Source: Nitrospira sp. (lineage in GTDB: Bacteria > Nitrospirota > Nitrospiria > Nitrospirales > Nitrospiraceae). Taken from it: a stretch of DNA of 64,000 nt. A model generated the notes under the pieces. It made no database searches. It was not told where the DNA came from and worked only from the letters and a program-made list of their open reading frames with translations. The translations under genes were made by a program, and so were the position numbers. The stretch's first letter is position 1; every line of letters starts with the position of its first letter. This document shows positions 35,909-45,183 of this stretch, in pieces. The stretch spans positions 62,001-126,000 of the forward strand of contig JALDRG010000011.1 in the NCBI GenBank assembly GCA_031315995.1. The letters are read 5' to 3'.

Positions 35909-37078
35909 TCAGGCCTGTTGAGATGTCTCTACCTCGACACGTTGGAGAAAGTCCTGGCACGCAGTACGGATGGTTGCCGGTCCTCGCCGCACATCGCTCC
36001 CGAGAATATAGACCAGGTCTCGACCATAAATTGTGCCCATCTCACGAATGCGCGACGCGGTCATTCTTCCCGCGGCGGTCGGAAAGATGGACGGGAATGG
36101 GCCGAGTGTGCGTCGACAGGACGCGGCGATCTGCCGACAATCGGTGTCCGAAATCGGATAGGTCAAGCCGAAGGTAGGATAGATGGAAACGTCGGCTCCG
36201 GCCAGTCTGGGGAGGAGTCCAAATAGGACAGAGGGAGCGAGGCCGCTATCCGGTGAGACGTAATGACTCCCGAGAAAGTCCGGGTGCGCGATGAGGGGCA
36301 GCGACAGCGAGGCGAGCTGCGCAAGCGAGGCCATGGCGTCAAAGCCGGTCAGGCCAGGACAGATCAACAGCGCCCCTGCTCCCGACGTCTGCGCCAGGCC
36401 GGCCTGTTCCAGGATGAGGGGCCAGGCGCCGGAGACATGCGGGGCATAGAGGCAGCGTTTTCCGGTTTGGCGCGAGGCCTCGGCGACGGCTGCCGCGCAG
36501 CGTGCGACCCGCTCCTCGAATCGGCAGAAGGGGTGATCGCGCAAACTTTGGTCGTCCTTGATCAGATCGACTCCGCCGAGGGCGAACTCCCGGGCGAGCG
36601 CAGCCAGTTCCCGCGGAGGAAGCCCGAGCGGTTTCAGCACCGCGCACACCAACGGGCGTCGTGGCACCTGGAGCAGGTCGCGCAAGCCTTGCGAGCCGAA
36701 GCGCGGGCCCGTCATCCGGGCGACGATCTCGTTGGGCAGCGACAGGTCGGTGACGCGGAGTTGTCCTTGCAGGCCGGCCATACCGGAGGTCATATGAAGC
36801 AGGGCGCTCATGGTGCCGTCTAGGAGTTCTGTGGGAAAACTGATGACCACCCGGTGAGACTCGGGGCTGAGTGTTTCGAGATGAACCACATGACCCAGCA
36901 GCTGCTCTCGAATCACTCCGGGAGGAATGACGTGATCGGCGGCTTCGACGGTTTGGTCGATGCAAATCAGATCTGCTCGCCTGCGCGCATCTGAGGCTGA
37001 TCCATGGAATTGATACTCCACAGAAAAGCGCTCTCCAGAAAACTGAAGATGGTTATTCCCTGGTGAATCGGTCGGCAT
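35909..37078 (-). CDS. RuBisCO-like protein (form IV)
   Basis: A 389-residue RuBisCO-like protein (RLP). Landmarks align with the large-subunit barrel: VCAVLKPLGLPP where RuBisCO has the Lys175 K-P-K motif (the second Lys is missing), GGVDLIKDDQ where RuBisCO has the carbamylated Lys201, Asp203, Glu204 (Glu is replaced by Gln), PLIAHPDFLGSHY for the His294-Arg295 site (Arg is replaced by Pro), and no loop-6 Lys334. So carboxylase activity is not expected; RLPs act as enolases or isomerases in sulfur salvage or related paths. No methionine-salvage genes adjoin it. AGGGGA precedes the ATG. Confidence 0.9.
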   Translation of the reverse strand: MPTDSPGNNHLQFSGERFSVEYQFHGSASDARRRADLICIDQTVEAADHVIPPGVIREQLLGHVVHLETLSPESHRVVISFPTELLDGTMSALLHMTSGMAGLQGQLRVTDLSLPNEIVARMTGPRFGSQGLRDLLQVPRRPLVCAVLKPLGLPPRELAALAREFALGGVDLIKDDQSLRDHPFCRFEERVARCAAAVAEASRQTGKRCLYAPHVSGAWPLILEQAGLAQTSGAGALLICPGLTGFDAMASLAQLASLSLPLIAHPDFLGSHYVSPDSGLAPSVLFGLLPRLAGADVSIYPTFGLTYPISDTDCRQIAASCRRTLGPFPSIFPTAAGRMTASRIREMGTIYGRDLVYILGSDVRRGPATIRTACQDFLQRVEVETSQQA

Positions 37079-37249
37079 GCCTGATCCCCTGCTCGGTTGT
37101 ACTGTTCAGTGAAGAGAGGGTACCCTATTCGCCCGCAGTCGGATAGTGTCGGAGAGATGCCGCGTTTCGACCGTGCGGCTGTGGCCTCACTGGACAGTCT
37201 CGTTGAGCATCCCGGCCTGCTTAGTGGACATTCATTTTGAGGGAGTGCC

Positions 37250-37828
37250 ATGAATACCTGTCGGCTCTATAGCGATTTCAACTGCCCCTTCTGTTATGCC
37301 ATGCATGAGCGTCTCCATACGCTTGGCGTGATGGATCGGATCTCCTGGCAGGGTGTGCAGCACGCGCCGCACCTCCCTTCGCCGATGGTGAGTTGGGCCG
37401 GACGGATGGGAGCTGAATTGAAGCAGGAGGTCGAGATGGTTCGTCGGCTGGCGCCTGACGTGCCGATCACGGTGCCCCAGGGAAAGCCCAATACCAGGCG
37501 CGCGATTGTCGCGTCGATTCGCGCCCATCATATCGACCCTCTTCGAGCCCGTGATTTTGTGTCCTCCTTGTATCGACTCTTCTGGGTCGAGGGCCAGGAT
37601 CTCTCCGATGAAGCTCTGCTGCAGAGGGAGGCCGGATGTCATGGGTTCCTCCCTGAGCAGGTCTCGGAGGCGAACACTATGGCTGTGGATCCGGTCCTCC
37701 GAGCCTGGGAAGGACAGTGGGTGGAGACGGAGCAGCAGGGCGTGCCGCTCCTTCAACGCTCGGATGGAACCGTGCTCGTCGGCCTACTGCCGCTGGATGT
37801 CATCCAGCGATTTCTCGCCGGCGGGTAG
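37250..37828 (+). CDS. DsbA-family thioredoxin-fold protein
   Basis: A 192-residue DsbA-type oxidoreductase without signal peptide. The redox motif is C12-P-F-C15 in YSDFNCPFCYAM, and the usual helical insert and the cis-Pro region (GVPLLQRSDG, then VGLLPLD) follow. Members of this group include FrnE-like disulfide isomerases and 2-hydroxychromene-2-carboxylate isomerases; the retained CPFC favours a redox role. GAGGGAG stands before the ATG. No partner genes are seen nearby. Confidence 0.85.
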   Translation: MNTCRLYSDFNCPFCYAMHERLHTLGVMDRISWQGVQHAPHLPSPMVSWAGRMGAELKQEVEMVRRLAPDVPITVPQGKPNTRRAIVASIRAHHIDPLRARDFVSSLYRLFWVEGQDLSDEALLQREAGCHGFLPEQVSEANTMAVDPVLRAWEGQWVETEQQGVPLLQRSDGTVLVGLLPLDVIQRFLAGG

Positions 37829-38039
37829 CGCTGAGTAGGTCGGCCTTCCGCCGAGTCTCGCTGGACACACATCTGAGTTGATCCGCAGCTTGCGACCAGG
37901 GGCACATCTCCGCCCTATTCCGTTGTCGTCGGGAACGTTGGGCCTAGCCCGATTAGGCTGACCATAGCGCAGGGATTCGTCCGTAGCGGCTGGACAGGGA
38001 AGCGAGTCAGTGCTCGTCACCAGCCCTATCGCGATTGGG

Positions 38040-38444
38040 CTAGATGATGTCGTCGTTCGCCTGAGGGGCCTGTGGACCAATGGAGGATTTGAAATGAAGC
38101 GTGAATTCCTGCTGCCCAGGGTCGGGTGAGAGGCGGAAGGACCCTTCGGCGGTCACGTGTTCCTGCGAACGGGATTTGCCCTGGGGAAAGAGTTTGAGTC
38201 GAAACTCTCCCGCCTGCCCCTGTATCTGTCCATCCTGCGGCAGGGCTCCGTCGATCTCAACATACTCCTGTAATGCGGCGTGGGCTCGGTTGTAGAGATC
38301 CTGCAGAAGATTCGTCAGGATCGTCTGGTCAAATGATTCGGTCGAGTTTGGAGCAGGCAGTTCTTCGCCTGGTGCGGCATGACTATCCAGTGCCGCGAGG
38401 AAGGGCGAGGCGAGGAATAGCGTCACGATGAGCCAGCGGTTCAT
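38040..38444 (-). CDS. exported protein of unknown function
   Basis: A 134-residue protein with a signal peptide (about 1-23, LIVTLFLASPFLAALDSHA) and a small mature domain of helices and strands. No motif is recognised. It lies about 50 bases downstream of a lipoprotein gene on the same strand, so they may be co-transcribed. The mature part is acidic. Confidence 0.6.
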   Translation of the reverse strand: MNRWLIVTLFLASPFLAALDSHAAPGEELPAPNSTESFDQTILTNLLQDLYNRAHAALQEYVEIDGALPQDGQIQGQAGEFRLKLFPQGKSRSQEHVTAEGSFRLSPDPGQQEFTLHFKSSIGPQAPQANDDII

Positions 38445-38493
38445 ACCAGCAGTCTAGCGAGCGGAAAAATTCGAGTCAAGCCGAGGCCGAAGG

Positions 38494-39660
38494 TTAGCAG
38501 CGCGACAGCAGTTTCTCATTCCGGTGCCATTGCGAAACCGTACCGCTCGTGTCGGTAAGCTCCAGCTTATCCTGAGCCAACACCTGTACCGACAGGGGTG
38601 GGGTTTTGCTCTGGGGGATGAGCAGGCGGAACCGATCCTGTTCCGGCTCGATCCGGCCTGTCTGGATCGTGGCCTTGTAGAATTCCGACACGTTGGCGGA
38701 GGTGATCGTCCACACAAATTCTTCCTGGCGATCGACGTATTTGGCCGATCCTTCCCAGGTTCCCACAAGTGCCGGTTCCACCGGCGTCAGCCGTTTGACC
38801 GTCATCTTGCGAGGGGTGGTGCCGAAGGATTGCCAGAGCAGCGGGTCGAATTTATTCGGTCCTTGATTTTTCGCGAGCTTCTCCCAGGTCACACTCAGCA
38901 CTCCGGTCGTGGAGAATCGGTCGCTTCCGGCCAGTTGATAGGTTCCGTGCAGAATCTCTTGATAGGACTCGGCCTCCCAGCGTCCCCGGTCCGCCGTCAC
39001 TGTGCCCGGCATCAGCACGGCTGTGGTCAGAGACCAGGTGCCCGCTTCGCTCAAGGCGAGATGGCCCTTCCCGTACATCATTCCGACCGGCAGACAGCCA
39101 TACCAATCACCGGTCCATTGTGAGGCGGTGGTTGTCGGACGTGGGTCCGTCGCGGTCGCGGGATGCGCGCGAAGCGGTCCGTCGAGTCGGGTCGCAGCCA
39201 CTTTTGCGAGGTTGGTCATGGCCGCCTCTGCGTTCGCTTGTTTTGGAGAGGAGAGAGAGAGCGTCACGAGCGCATCGGCCTTCAAGAACGTCAGTTGAAT
39301 GCCGCCGATGGGAGACCGCAGGGTGAAGGCTCCGTCGCCGACCCCTGGAACCGGCTCGTGACCGACCTTGGAGCGCTGATCGTGAAAGAGGCTTTTCTTG
39401 TCCCCGTCAGGCCCCGGGTTCAGCTCGACCGTCACCGTCTCTTGTGGATTGCGCTTCGCCTGGTAGAGGCACTGGCGACCATTTTGAGGCAGGCCAGGCG
39501 TGACGGGGGTTCCAATGGCTAGTTCGACCTCGGCTTCCGTCACGATCAAGCATGCATTGAGATTCGTCGAGATGCCGTCGGAGGACTGCGAGCATCCCAG
39601 CAGGGCAGTCAATCCAACGAGGAGACATAGGGGCGATGGTATTGTGGTAAAGGACGCCAT
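38494..39660 (-). CDS. putative lipoprotein
   Basis: A 388-residue lipoprotein: LVGLTALLGCSQSS carries an LLGC lipobox at about residue 23. The mature domain is rich in strands, with two domain-like parts, about 30-175 (VTVELNPGPDG, PVPGVGDGAFTLRSP, LVTLSLSSP) and 180-388. The second has WTGDWYGCLP, WEAESYQEI and VGTWEGSAKY, the G-x-W-x-G-x strands typical of lipocalin-like barrels. Whether it binds ligands is not known. No adjacent enzyme gives a hint. Confidence 0.7.
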   Translation of the reverse strand: MASFTTIPSPLCLLVGLTALLGCSQSSDGISTNLNACLIVTEAEVELAIGTPVTPGLPQNGRQCLYQAKRNPQETVTVELNPGPDGDKKSLFHDQRSKVGHEPVPGVGDGAFTLRSPIGGIQLTFLKADALVTLSLSSPKQANAEAAMTNLAKVAATRLDGPLRAHPATATDPRPTTTASQWTGDWYGCLPVGMMYGKGHLALSEAGTWSLTTAVLMPGTVTADRGRWEAESYQEILHGTYQLAGSDRFSTTGVLSVTWEKLAKNQGPNKFDPLLWQSFGTTPRKMTVKRLTPVEPALVGTWEGSAKYVDRQEEFVWTITSANVSEFYKATIQTGRIEPEQDRFRLLIPQSKTPPLSVQVLAQDKLELTDTSGTVSQWHRNEKLLSRC

Positions 39661-39850
39661 GCAATGGGCAGTCTAGGAGGGTTCAGCGACAAATTGCAAG
39701 GTGCGTCGTCGCGCCGAGGAGGCCGATGACGTACGGAGCATCTCGATCTTCGCACCATGCCCGCGACCAGGAGCCCATGTGCCAGGTTCGTATCAGAATA
39801 ACTTTCAGGCTACTCAGACGGCATCATCGGGTCGGCCCGCATGCGCGAAC

Positions 39851-40270
39851 TTAGGCTGGAACGAATTTCAACGCCAGGCCGTTGATGCAGTACCGCAGTC
39901 CCGTGGGCTTGGGGCCATCATCGAAGATATGTCCCTGATGGCCGCCGCAGCGAGCACAGTGGACCTCGACCCGGGTCATGAAAAATTTCGAATCCGTGCG
40001 GGTGTCTACCACTTTGGGATCGATGGGTTGCCAAAAGCTGGGCCAGCCGGTGCCGCTGTCAAACTTATGTTCCGAGGAATAGGCCGGAAGGTCACAGCCC
40101 GCGCAGCGGTAGATGCCGGTTTGGTGATTCTCGTGGAGCGGACTCGAAAAGGCGCGCTCAGTGTCTTCATGCCGCAAGACTTTATAGGCGGCGGGCGACA
40201 GCAATTTTTTCCATTCGTCGTCGGTCTTGGTTACAGGGGTGATTTCCCCGATGTCAATTTTAGGCGGCAT
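39851..40270 (-). CDS. msrB: peptide-methionine (R)-S-oxide reductase MsrB
   Basis: Reduces the R form of methionine sulfoxide in proteins. A 139-residue MsrB domain with TGIYRCAGCDLPAYSSEHKF (first C-x2-C), FDSGTGWPSFW, VHCARCGGHQGHIF (second C-x2-C) and the catalytic RYCINGLALKF near the end. Both Zn-ligand pairs and the catalytic Cys are present. AAGGAG stands before ATG 40270; a TTG six bases upstream is less likely. No MsrA is visible here. The nearest gene, lon, is also a protein quality-control gene. Confidence 0.96.
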   Translation of the reverse strand: MPPKIDIGEITPVTKTDDEWKKLLSPAAYKVLRHEDTERAFSSPLHENHQTGIYRCAGCDLPAYSSEHKFDSGTGWPSFWQPIDPKVVDTRTDSKFFMTRVEVHCARCGGHQGHIFDDGPKPTGLRYCINGLALKFVPA

Positions 40271-40416
40271 GGACAATCTCCTTCACAGCGTGGCAGGACG
40301 TGCCTCTGAGTCGACCAGGGATATTTATCCTTACATAAGTCTGTACGGAACGGCAAGGCAAGCGGATAGATCGTGAGAGGATCGACACAATGCGAAGCGG
40401 TCAGGCCAATCGCGCG

Positions 40417-40457
40417 CGGGGCCCTACGTATGGGCCCCGGCCTTGCAGCCGGGGCCC
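40417..40457 (-). terminator. overlapping hairpins after lon
   Basis: GGGCCCC (40432-40439 extended) can pair either with 40417-40424 (8 bp) or with 40448-40457 (10 bp). The two stems exclude each other. No T tract follows. It likely ends or stabilises the lon transcript, whose stop is seven bases away. Confidence 0.5.
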
Positions 40458-40463
40458 GGAGTG

Positions 40464-42860
40464 TTACGATGCCGTAGAAGTGGCCAACGGTTCGCCTCGT
40501 TCGGATGAAGACGCCGAATCCTGATTGAACGCCGCCGGCAGCACCTCTTCAATCCGTTCCACAGGAATGACCGTGAGTTCATCCCGCACGTCTTGCGGCA
40601 CTTCCTTCAAATCTTTCTCGTTGGCCTTCGGCAGAATGATCCGGCGAATGCCGGCGCGATGGGCGGCGAGGACTTTTTCCTTAATGCCGCCGACCGGCAG
40701 GACCAATCCGGTCAGGCTGATTTCCCCGGTCATCGCCGTGTCGCTGCGCACCGGCTTGCCGACATAGGCCGAAGCCAGCGCGGTGGCCATCGTAATGCCG
40801 GCCGAGGGGCCGTCTTTGGGAATGGCCCCGGACGGAACGTGAATGTGGACTCCGTTGCGTTTGAAGCGCGAGATATCGAGTCCCATGCTCTCGGCATGCG
40901 ACCAGAGATAACTGCGCGCCGCGCGAGCGGATTCCTGCATGACATCGCCCAATTGTCCCGTGAGCGTCAGCTCGTGGCTGCCTGGCAACAGGGTTGTTTC
41001 GATATACAGCACGTCACCCCCCGTCGGCGTCCAGGCCAGACCTGTGGCCACTCCGGCCGGCAAATGCTTGCGTGCCTCTTCCGGCTGGAATCGCTCCTGC
41101 CCGAGCCACTCGTCCAGCAGCGGTTGCGTGATCTCGGCCGGGCTGGCCGGTGCGTCGGCCGGCCGATCCGCGAAGGTCACGGCGACCTTTCTCGTGATGC
41201 GACCCAACATTTGCTCCAGCTGCCGCACGCCCGACTCCCTGGTATAGCGGCCGATGATATGGTCGAGCACCGTATCGGCCAGATTCACCTCCTCGGCTCG
41301 CAGGCCGGCTTCCTTCAACCGTCTCGGCCAGAGGTACCGCAGGGCGATTTCTCGCTTCTCCCGCTCGCTGTAGCCGTTCAATCGAATGATTTCCATGCGA
41401 TCGAGCAAGGGCTGCGAGAGGGTCTCCAGCGTGTTCGCCGTCGTGATGAAAAACACTTTGGACAGATCGAACGGCAAATCGAGATAGTGGTCGCGGAACG
41501 TATGGTTCTGCGCGGGATCCAAAATCTCCAACAACGCCGCCGCGGGATCGCCGCGGAAATCGCGTCCGAGTTTATCCACTTCGTCCAGCATGATGACCGG
41601 ATTGTTGACCCCGGCGCGCCGTACGGCCTGGATGATGCGGCCGGGAAGGGCGCCGACATAGGTGCGGCGGTGGCCGCGCAGTTCGCCTTCGTCATGCAAC
41701 CCGCCGAGGCTGAAACGCTCAAAGGTGCGCCCCATGGACTTGGCGATGGACTGTCCCAAACTGGTTTTTCCGACCCCGGGAGGCCCGACCAGGCAAAGGA
41801 TCGGCGCCTTGGCGGTGGGGTTTAATTTCAAAACCGCCAGATGTTCCACGATGCGTTCTTTGACTTCCTTGATGCCGTAGTGGTCCTCGTCCAACACCTT
41901 GCGGACATAGGACAGGTCCAGGCCTTCTTCCGAGGACTTGTTCCACGGCAATTCGAGCACCAGTTCCAGGTAGCTCCGGATCACCTGATGCTCGGGCGAC
42001 GCGCTCGGCGTCTTGGCGAGACGCGCCAATTCACGATCGGTTTCCTTCCGCACCGCTTCGGGAAGATCGGCCTCTTGAATTTTTGTTCTCAGCGCACCGA
42101 CGTCATCTTCTTCCCCCGTGCTTTCCCCCAGTTCCTGCTGGATCGTCTTCAGCTGCTCTCGCAGCAGATATTCCCGCTGCGTCTTGCCTAACTTTTCCCT
42201 TGCGTCGCCGGCGATCTTGTCGCGCAACTGCAGAATTTGAACTTCGCGCGACAGGGCCGCATAGAGTCCGCGCAGGAGATCCGCGCGGGTGGCGGCCGCG
42301 AGTAACTGCTGTTCGCCGTCCAACGTGAGATTCAGCAACGACGCGATACGGTAAGCCAGGAGCACCGGATCTTCTTCCGTGCCCAGCGCCGCCACGGCCT
42401 CGTGCACGCCGGGCGTCTGAATCAGTTTCGGCAGTTCGGTGATAATGTCTAGGATTGCCCGATGCAGCGCCTCGACTTCCGTGCTCTGCTCGCTCGGAGG
42501 AGGCAGCTGTTTCACGCGGGCTTGCAGATACGGATCGACTTGGTCGAGCTTCAGCAATACGACCCGCTCCAAGCCCTGGATCAGGATATTGTAATGCCCC
42601 TCCGGCGTACGGACCGTCTGTTTGATGACGGCCTTGGTTCCGATGGGATAGAGATCTTCCAGCGTCGGTTGATCGGTTTGCGCATCCCGCTGGGCCACCA
42701 CCAGTAACGTTTTATCTTCGGTTTTCAAGGCTGCGTCCACGGCCGCAACGGAACGATCCCGCCCGACGGTCAAGGGCATCATCGTGCCCGGGAACAGCAC
42801 GGTTCGCTTCAGCGGGACAATGGGCAGGTTCGTAAGTATCGGGGCGTCGGAATCAGTCAT
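40464..42860 (-). CDS. lon: ATP-dependent protease Lon
   Basis: Cytosolic AAA+ serine protease that degrades misfolded and regulatory proteins. Full-length (798 residues): LON substrate domain (about 10-200: LPIVPLKRTVLFPG), coiled coil, AAA module with Walker A GPPGVGKTS near 358, Walker B VIMLDEVDK near 420, and a protease domain with the Ser-Lys dyad: Ser in DGPSAGITMATALAS near 681 and Lys in GGIKEKVLAAHRAG near 724. Ribosome site GGAGG is close to the ATG. MsrB is next downstream on the same strand but about 190 bases away. Confidence 0.97.
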   Translation of the reverse strand: MTDSDAPILTNLPIVPLKRTVLFPGTMMPLTVGRDRSVAAVDAALKTEDKTLLVVAQRDAQTDQPTLEDLYPIGTKAVIKQTVRTPEGHYNILIQGLERVVLLKLDQVDPYLQARVKQLPPPSEQSTEVEALHRAILDIITELPKLIQTPGVHEAVAALGTEEDPVLLAYRIASLLNLTLDGEQQLLAAATRADLLRGLYAALSREVQILQLRDKIAGDAREKLGKTQREYLLREQLKTIQQELGESTGEEDDVGALRTKIQEADLPEAVRKETDRELARLAKTPSASPEHQVIRSYLELVLELPWNKSSEEGLDLSYVRKVLDEDHYGIKEVKERIVEHLAVLKLNPTAKAPILCLVGPPGVGKTSLGQSIAKSMGRTFERFSLGGLHDEGELRGHRRTYVGALPGRIIQAVRRAGVNNPVIMLDEVDKLGRDFRGDPAAALLEILDPAQNHTFRDHYLDLPFDLSKVFFITTANTLETLSQPLLDRMEIIRLNGYSEREKREIALRYLWPRRLKEAGLRAEEVNLADTVLDHIIGRYTRESGVRQLEQMLGRITRKVAVTFADRPADAPASPAEITQPLLDEWLGQERFQPEEARKHLPAGVATGLAWTPTGGDVLYIETTLLPGSHELTLTGQLGDVMQESARAARSYLWSHAESMGLDISRFKRNGVHIHVPSGAIPKDGPSAGITMATALASAYVGKPVRSDTAMTGEISLTGLVLPVGGIKEKVLAAHRAGIRRIILPKANEKDLKEVPQDVRDELTVIPVERIEEVLPAAFNQDSASSSERGEPLATSTAS

Positions 42861-43044
42861 GTCATCCTCCAGGTTCTCGGATAATCATCACGCAAAAGGT
42901 GAATCGCGTTCACTGCGATTCGCTCTCGCGCCGATCACCGTTCTTTGAGATAGCCACGGCAGAGTGTGAGTCAAGCGTCGGTGTCGGAGAGGAGCCCGTC
43001 TGAACGATGCGAGCACGGAGCCGGCGGGCCTGTCGGCCATCCCG

Positions 43045-45147
43045 TCAGCGGTCGATGAAGATGCTGCCCTCGTTCTCGATATATGTTTTTCGATTGAGCC
43101 GTTCGGGGTGCGTCCCATTGGTTGGAGCAGGAACAGAGGAATAATCGTCTCGCCCATCAAGGTCGAAAAATGCGCCGATGCCGGCATCCGCACCAAGTCC
43201 GAGCCCTCGGCTGACGGCATATTGGTCGGCACCGCCCTCTTCAATGAACAGTCCCCATCCACTGAGGTCGGCCATACCCAGTCCGGTCGAGGCAGGCAGG
43301 TCATAGAAATCGCTCGCCGGGCCGCCGTCGATCGCCAGCGCGACGCTTTCGTCCCAGGCCGCCCCGCCGTTATAAAAGGGACCTTTGGAGCCATACCGGT
43401 CCTTATCTTGGTAATCGATGTGCAGACCCACGCCGAAGTGCGCGGCGGTTCCGTGGCCGTAGCGCGCGGCTTGGTGCTCGTCGTCACCGCGCAGATCCAG
43501 TTTCACGCCGAGGCCGAAAAAATACCCGTGCCCCTGAGAGAAGTTGTCGCTGTGATACCGGTCACGACCATCCAGATCGATGAAGAGACCCCACCCACCG
43601 GCCAAACTCTGCGCGCGCTGGGCCGGCTGTTTGCTGAAGACACGGAGTCCCGATCCGGTTCCGAGCCCGAAACAATCGTATTGAAACGCCGCATCGTGCG
43701 GTTGCGCCTGCGGGGCCTCAGCCTCATTGTATGCGCTGGCATAACGCCCGCCACATTCGTAGGAATCGTTTCCGGACACGTCGATGAGGGCGCCGACACC
43801 CAATGGAGCGCCGAAGCCCAACGCGTAGCCGAAGCTCGTGTACCGGTCGTCGCCCGCGCGATCAACCAGCAAGCCGAACCCGCCGAAGGCCGCGCCTTGG
43901 GTGAACCGGTTCCCTTCATAGATATCCTGTCCTTCTCCATCATACAGGATACCAAGCCCCGCGAGACCCACGCCTCCGGAGCCGGGCGCCAAACGGTAAG
44001 TATCGTCGCCGCTGTGGTCGATCACGATCCCGATGCCAGCCCGCCCTGTGGCGAGGCCCAGCGCAGCAGGTTGATACAGATCGTTCCCGCTCAGGTCGAT
44101 GACCACGCTGTTGCCCAGATCGCTGTTGGGACTGGCACCGACAAGGCCGCGGTAGGTGTCGTTGCCGCCGAGATCGATGATCAGCGCGGCGCCATGATCG
44201 AGGTCGTAGGTATTCGGGCCACGGCCTCCCACCACCAGCAGTCCGTACGACGTCTGCTCAATTAGGAGCAGATCTCCGGTGATGCCGGAAACGGTTTGGG
44301 CGATCGGGTTCCGTTTGTGGAAGGCAATATCCAATTGTTGCAAAAATTTCCGGTTGCCGAGTCGCGCCAATCGTTGCGCGGCACTGATGAGCGACGCGTA
44401 GTCGATCTGTTGCATGAGGAGAGTCGCGTATCGGGCCGCGGCTTCGGCGTCCGCAAGGTGCACGGGTGGCGTGACTTGGGGACTGAACCGTTCCACCAGG
44501 GGGCGGGCTTGCGTGAAAATGAACTCCCGGTCCTGCGGCGACAGATGGCGTAGCGCATGTTCACGATCCTGATAGGCATCTTCGAGCGCTTCCATGATAA
44601 AGCCGAGCACGTCCTCGCGCGCGAGGGTGGCAGGAAAAATGAGCGGCCTGAACGGTGCGCCGGTGCGATCCATGCCTCCTTCAAGGATGTCGATCACGGC
44701 CGGAAGTCCCTCGACGCCTGACTCGGCCGCGGTGGCCGCGAGTAGGCCGGCCTGCTCGATTGCGGCCAGGCCATCCCACGGATCGGTGAGCGCGCGCAGG
44801 ACCAGGCCTTGTTTGAACTTGGCGATCTTGTTCGTCTGGTCGGCCAGGCTTGCGCGAACCGCCGGGAGGATCCTCGCGAGGTTATCGCGGAGTTCCGGCT
44901 CGACGATGGCTTTCAGCCGCGAGACAATCGCCTGTTGTTGTCGATCCACCGGCAGGTCGGCGGATTCGGTAACGGCAAACAGGTGCCCGATTTGCGCGCA
45001 GCCGCCGAGGAGAAGCCAGAGACTCATGGTGAGCAGCAGGCCCAGCGGTCGATGCGGGGTGCCGTAAATATTGGTGTGCGTCCGATGCTGGTAGGGGACG
45101 CTCAGACGTGGTGGGGTGCGGAGCGGCGGCGAGATTGATGCAATCAC
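43045..45147 (-). CDS. lipoprotein-like protein with about twelve G-x-D-x-Y repeats
   Basis: A 700-residue protein. A long basic lead runs to a lipobox (LWLLLGGC, Cys near residue 50). Residues 60-290 are a helical domain. From about 300 on there are about twelve repeats of 28-40 residues, each with a glycine-rich run then a strand and turn such as LGGNDTY, SGNDLY, SGDDTY, EGQDIY, AGDDRY, SGNDSY, DGRDRY, EGGADQY, DGRDDY. The spacing suggests a beta-helix or propeller-like Ca-binding array, by analogy to RTX-type repeats; this is my inference. The GTG start has GGAG seven bases upstream. It follows the otsA-like gene after 36 bases. I do not recognise a named family. Confidence 0.7.
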   Translation of the reverse strand: MIASISPPLRTPPRLSVPYQHRTHTNIYGTPHRPLGLLLTMSLWLLLGGCAQIGHLFAVTESADLPVDRQQQAIVSRLKAIVEPELRDNLARILPAVRASLADQTNKIAKFKQGLVLRALTDPWDGLAAIEQAGLLAATAAESGVEGLPAVIDILEGGMDRTGAPFRPLIFPATLAREDVLGFIMEALEDAYQDREHALRHLSPQDREFIFTQARPLVERFSPQVTPPVHLADAEAAARYATLLMQQIDYASLISAAQRLARLGNRKFLQQLDIAFHKRNPIAQTVSGITGDLLLIEQTSYGLLVVGGRGPNTYDLDHGAALIIDLGGNDTYRGLVGASPNSDLGNSVVIDLSGNDLYQPAALGLATGRAGIGIVIDHSGDDTYRLAPGSGGVGLAGLGILYDGEGQDIYEGNRFTQGAAFGGFGLLVDRAGDDRYTSFGYALGFGAPLGVGALIDVSGNDSYECGGRYASAYNEAEAPQAQPHDAAFQYDCFGLGTGSGLRVFSKQPAQRAQSLAGGWGLFIDLDGRDRYHSDNFSQGHGYFFGLGVKLDLRGDDEHQAARYGHGTAAHFGVGLHIDYQDKDRYGSKGPFYNGGAAWDESVALAIDGGPASDFYDLPASTGLGMADLSGWGLFIEEGGADQYAVSRGLGLGADAGIGAFFDLDGRDDYSSVPAPTNGTHPERLNRKTYIENEGSIFIDR

Positions 45148-45183
45148 AGGCTCACTCCGCCGACGCGTGGGAGCCGGCGCCGG

